Source of the DNA: Cyrtodaria siliqua
Taxonomy: Eukaryota; Mollusca; Bivalvia; Adapedonta; Hiatellidae
Direction of reading: 5' to 3'
Length of the DNA: 64,000 bases
Assembly (NCBI GenBank): GCA_037043455.1
Contig: JAWPHD010008259.1
Span: 53,438-117,437 of the forward strand
Under the pieces are notes generated by a model that did no database searches, was not told the origin of the DNA, and saw only the letters and a list, made by a program, of their open reading frames with translations. Positions 59,968 to 64,000 of the stretch are shown here, one piece after another. Position numbers and translations under genes: made by a program. The stretch's first letter is position 1, and each line of letters opens with the position of its first letter.

Positions 59968-62900
59968 GTTTTTTTATAAAAACCATGTGCATCAGTTTTA
60001 ATTCCGCATTGCCGAATGTATATTTTAGAGTAAAATGGTGACAGTGTTACTTTGTTTACTGTTATACCATATATCTCATGCTTTATTGAGCGTATCATAT
60101 TCATTTCATGGGTATATTGTTTCTTGTTAAACAATGCATCCTTGTAGTTCTCAAAGTTGATATGTTTTTTGATTACATATTTTTTTACTCCCTTTGCTTT
60201 CTTAATAATCTGCTCATCCGCTTTCAAAATAGAACATAGTTTGGGTCTTAATCCAACATACTCAACTATAGGAACACCAGCACATTTATCTTTCATTTTA
60301 TCTATTACTTTTTTATTTGTATCATCGTGCAGTGGATGGTTTTGCGGATAATCACTCAAGTCATACTCATCTTTCATTTCAGCCATGTCTTTGTACACAT
60401 CTTTTGTTTTGATGTCTACCAGCAAGCTGCCAGTGTCTGTGTATAATAAAGTACAGTCATCTCCGTACCTTTTCTTTAGGGTATTATAGTACCAGTCATA
60501 CATTCGGTTCTTTGATAAGTCCAATACTGACATCCCAACATAGATTGGTTTGTTTAATGTTAGTTTTGTTTTGTTTACATGTAATGCTGACAATTCATCT
60601 GAAAATTTTATACGCCTGTTAAAGTTGGGCTTGGCTAGTATTCTTCTTATTTTTTCATTTTCAGAGCCGTCAGTTCTGACTAGTTTTATATCAGTCCGCT
60701 TGCGTAGATTTTCCATTGTTTTACCAAACACAGAGTTGTTCATTAGTTTGTAAAAATCTTTTTCAAAGGGTGATTTAGCTTGTTTTCTAAAAACTGTGTT
60801 TAAACGAATATATGGTTCCATCCATGGTTTTTCATTGAATTCTAATACTCTGTGTATTTTCTTTAGTTTCATACCCAAAGATAAATACAGTTGCAGGTTT
60901 TTGTGATGTATCACATATTTTTCTTTGTCCATAAGATTGGGGACTAGTTGTTCTACATTTATCATGCTATATTTTTTCAACTTTTTTTTCGACTTTTTTT
61001 TCAACTTTTTTTTCAACGAATCTTTTTTCAACGAATCTGTTTGTTCTTCAGACAACAAATTTGTCTGGTATTCAGACAACCATTCTGTTTTTACTTTTAA
61101 TCGTTCAGGTGCAAATGGATAGTCATTCTGAGTTTCATGGATTTTTTTTGATATTCCAAATCAACTTCAAGTATTTGTCCTTTGCCAGGTTTTGGTTTAG
61201 AAAATGCCCCACTCTTGTTTCTGGCTTTCCAAACAAAGCCAGAATATGGAAGTGGCTGACTCATTGCCCATCCATAAAGATTACATGCATCCATATCCAT
61301 TAAGAAGTTGTTATCCTCGTCAGTGTTATAATCAGCTACATGTGGATTGTTTGCTTTGGCATATCGTTTTGATACCATCCTAATTCCACCACGCATACCT
61401 TTTTCTATGAATAAGTGCATGTCAATGTCTGTTAAAAGTTCTAGTTTTATTCCTGTATGTTTAAGCAAAGCATCCCAAGATAATCCAAATGTAAAGGATC
61501 AAGTTTGTATTCATTCATACATGTTTTTCTAAAAGCTTGAAATACATCTGCTAACAAAGTTACATCAGTTTTTAGTCTCCAAGAGTTTTACAGTTAAACT
61601 CTTTCCATACTTTTTTAGCATGTTTGTAATCTTCAAGGCTTATACTTTTAGCTTTAAGACTATTGTCAAACTTTTCTACAGGTGGTAATTTCATTAAATC
61701 TTTCCATACTATCCATATATTCATACGGGTAAATACCTTTTGCCAAAAGTAAATTGCTTGTTCTCCAAACTGATTTTTAGTAATTTTAAAATCAGATTTG
61801 TCTGTTGCTTTAACCAATTTTTCAAAGCTAAACTCATAACCTGAAACTATCCAAAAATCTAAGTTGTCCTATGCTAAATGATATATATTTTTCTGCGTTG
61901 TTTGGAATGCATGTAATTTTACCTGAAATTTTATGTATTTTTTGCATAATAAGATGACTATCATATCTTTGAGGTTATGAAATACAACAGGAATTATTGT
62001 TTTATCTGATTTTATTTTCAGTTTTAAGTTGCAATTTTTGCGTGCTGCACCTCTGTATTTACCTGTAAATGACAGTGGTCTTTTACTTTATAGTTAGTTT
62101 TACTAACTTTCCATATTATTTGTTTACATATCCAACAGCGTGATGCTTTTCATAATCTGTTTCATTTTGTTGTGTCATAATTAATGGAGTTGGGTTAGAA
62201 AAAATGTTCTTAATTTTAATTTGTTCAAGTTCTAAGTGATTTAAAAACTCTTCAACCGTATTTTCACCTCTGTAAATAACAGGTTTTTTCAGCTTTTCCA
62301 TCATATCTAACAACTTGATATCCAAATCCACACGCTTCATGTACGTTTTTTAATTTCAGATTTCTCTCCAATTTCGATTGAATGTGGTTTAATTATACTC
62401 TCAAAATCAGCATATATTGTAATATGGGACATCCATCTGATATGATAGTTTTTAAACTTTATGTAATTGTCACCTTCTGAAGGCATTTCTATTCTACAAA
62501 GAATTTTTGTTAATACCTTCACAGTCTTCTTGTGATGCTGTGAGTAAATTTTCTGCAGAAAATCCATAAGACAACGATCGCAAAAGTAAGTTTGACCATG
62601 ATGTTTGTTTTGAAAATATATAGTCTATTCAAATTTTTAATCCAGCAATAGTGATATTTTGGTATTGATTCGTTTTTATCTGGATCGTCTTTATAAAATA
62701 AAAGCAGATTAATTCGTCAATATCTTTTGGTTGTTCTTATATATAATATGGAAAGATAGTTATATTTTCTTTTTACCTTTCATAACATATCCAAAAACGT
62801 TAAAAGCAAGGTTAGTTTTGCTTTTCTACTTTAAAATTTGAGAAATTGGAGTAGGAAATCAATACCATCTTGCTTCAAAAACGATATATCAGGATACTTT

Positions 62901-63520
62901 GATACTCTGTCAGACTTCTTTTCAACAGGATTAATAGCAGAATTTATTGCATGAACAAACATGTTATTATCATTGTTTTTTTACGTTTATTATTGCTTTT
63001 TTTGCTACCTAGTGCTTTTGGTAAAAGAATATATGAAGAACCTTTTAACGGGTTCATATTTTGCGATATTCAAGTAAAACTGAACACAGTGATCAATCTC
63101 CAATCCCTGATGTTGTGTTTGTAAATCTTTCAGGCTCTCTTGTATATAATCAAATGATTCATCATAAAACTCATTTATTTTGTCGGTGCTTGAAATTGCA
63201 TTTTGTTCACTGCGTAATACTGCAGTAGTGTATTTCTTGGTAGTACCATAGTCTTTAAATAGATCTACAGTTAGACCAGATTGAAATTTAAATCCCTTCA
63301 TTTCTGCTAGCTCCTTTGATATTTGTTTTACTGGTAATGGATCTAAATCCGCGATAGGGTTTGAGGTCTTTGTATCCTCAACAGACTGCCTCGTATGCTT
63401 TAAAATAACCGCATATTGGATTGTCAACCAGTTTTAATTTTAAAATATTTTTAGATTTTTTATCTTTAAAACCTTGTTTCAGTTCATTTATAACATTTTT
63501 TTGTAAATCAGTCATATTTC
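59877..63520 (-). pseudogene. Polinton protein-primed family-B DNA polymerase, multiply frameshifted
   Basis: Pieces in gene order: 63427-63005 (N-terminal domain, ending YLNIAKYEPVK), about 62990-62600 (frameshifted), 62567-62337 (ADFESI, an exonuclease-type acidic motif), 62340-62116, 61817-61572 (KDLMKLPPVEKF), 61468-61097 (polymerase motif A, MDACNLYGWAM) and 61079-59877 (motif B KLMNNSVFGKTMENLRKR; motif C). Motif C reads YTDTGS, so the second catalytic Asp is Gly (codon at 60429-60431). At least six frame changes. It should replicate the element from a terminal protein; here it is dead. The upstream limit is tentative: codons from about 63520 are compatible with an N-terminal extension interrupted by a TGA near 63376. 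Confidence 0.9.
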
Positions 63521-63524
63521 TGCT

Positions 63525-63750
63525 TTTCTCGTTTTACGTTGTTTTTTGTTACGTCGTCTCTTGCGTAAATTTTCTAATGTTTGAGAATTAACCTCTTAGG
63601 AGAGTTTCCTTTGGAACTTTCTGTTGGAGTTTCTTTTAAAGCTCTTTAAGAGCATCTAGCGCCTTTCTAAGCTGATCATCATTAATTATTCCATCCGGTG
63701 TAATTGTAAAATGTATTTCACGTCTGAAGTGCTCATTTTTGTTATTGTAT
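63525..63750 (-). pseudogene. Possible small basic protein upstream of polymerase
   Basis: One frame reads HFRREIHFTITPDGIINDDQ then LRKALDALKEL before a stop near 63640. A neighbouring frame then gives a strongly basic tail (ENLRKRRRNKKQRKTRKAEI) ending near 63525. Together they suggest a broken small DNA-binding-type gene. No ATG is in frame with the first part. Low confidence. Confidence 0.35.
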
Positions 63751-63804
63751 TAAAAATATTTTTTCTTAATATAAAAAGATATTTATTATAACAAAGAAGA
63801 GAAA

Positions 63805-64000
63805 ATGGAAAATCAGAAAAATAAAATAGAAAGCACTAAAAACATTTGTCAATTTCTCAAAGATGGATGTCACGAGCCTTGTAAAAATAAAGCAACAAAA
63901 GATTCAAACTATTGCAGTTTATATAAATATAGATTAAAGCAAAGTAAAGTTTTACCATGTCTAAGATGTGAAAAAGGTACACGTGTAAAATATCAAATAT
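63805..64000 (+). CDS. Cysteine-rich Polinton protein, partial (cut by window end)
   Basis: ATG 63805 opens a frame that is still open at 64000 (65 codons). CQFLKDGCHEPCKNKA, YCSLYKYRLKQ and PCLRCEKGTRVKYQI place six to seven cysteines in C-x6-C-x3-C, later C and C-x2-C spacing, suggesting zinc binding. Function unknown. Divergent from the small basic gene on the other strand. Confidence 0.6.
   Translation, partial: MENQKNKIESTKNICQFLKDGCHEPCKNKATKDSNYCSLYKYRLKQSKVLPCLRCEKGTRVKYQI

Larger units (their letters stand above)
47200..64000. mobile_element. Polinton/Maverick (adintovirus-like) element, left part
   Basis: Gene content diagnostic of a self-synthesising, virus-like DNA transposon: protein-primed family-B DNA polymerase, retroviral-type integrase, FtsK/HerA packaging ATPase, double-jelly-roll major capsid protein, and small coiled-coil and membrane proteins. 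They are packed on both strands with almost no spacing. The left border is approximate; the right border, and a cysteine protease normally present, are beyond the window. Most genes are pseudogenes. A Penelope-like element is nested at 53.1-56.3 kb. Confidence 0.93.

Overview
This is nuclear DNA of an AT-rich, intron-containing, repeat-dense animal genome. It is probably a bivalve mollusc. The evidence is GT-AG introns in a metazoan adhesion GPCR gene, many short-unit minisatellites, dispersed repeats of a type common in bivalves, Penelope-like retroelements, and a Polinton/Maverick (adintovirus-like) element. Species cannot be fixed from the sequence alone.

Layout. 1-18.7 kb has no recognisable host gene except a possible minus-strand ORF (2594-3589) with a signal peptide and about twenty 11-residue repeats. 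The rest of that stretch holds a decayed LTR retrotransposon (5.3-6.3 kb), palindromic MITE-like DNA (7.2-7.9 kb), two tRNA-like sequences (9.4-9.8 kb), Penelope 3' ends (10.3 and 11.5-12.7 kb), a 1.2 kb array of a 31-bp unit (15.4-16.6 kb) and three tandem copies of a 278-bp repeat (17.3-18.1 kb).

18.76-47.02 kb, minus strand, carries seventeen exons of one adhesion GPCR. In protein order they encode a C-type lectin domain (2 exons), a hormone-receptor-type cysteine domain (2), the GAIN domain (6), the GPS cleavage segment (1), and TM1, TM2, TM3, TM4, TM6 and TM7. Exon phases agree at every junction except one before the GPS exon, where an exon is missing from my reading. The TM5 exon, the signal-peptide exon and the cytoplasmic tail were also not found. 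The introns carry most of the minisatellites, more Penelope fragments and several perfect hairpins.

47.2-64.0 kb (continuing past the window) is a Polinton/Maverick. It encodes a small hydrophobic protein, a fibre-like protein, a small beta-rich capsid-type protein, two adjacent conserved proteins of unknown function, a coiled-coil protein with an acidic N-terminus, the double-jelly-roll major capsid protein, the FtsK/HerA packaging ATPase, several small membrane proteins, a retroviral-type integrase and a protein-primed B-family DNA polymerase. Most genes are broken by frameshifts or stops, and the polymerase also has an altered catalytic motif. The integrase, the 165-aa fibre-like protein and the 139-aa membrane protein remain open. 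A 5'-truncated Penelope-like element with N-terminal GIY-YIG remnant and RT sits between the capsid and ATPase genes. It reads in a single frame with only three in-frame stops, so it is younger than most of the decay around it.

Together the window shows a receptor gene expanded by tandem repeats and parasitised at its 5' side by a virus-like transposon that was in turn hit by a retroelement.
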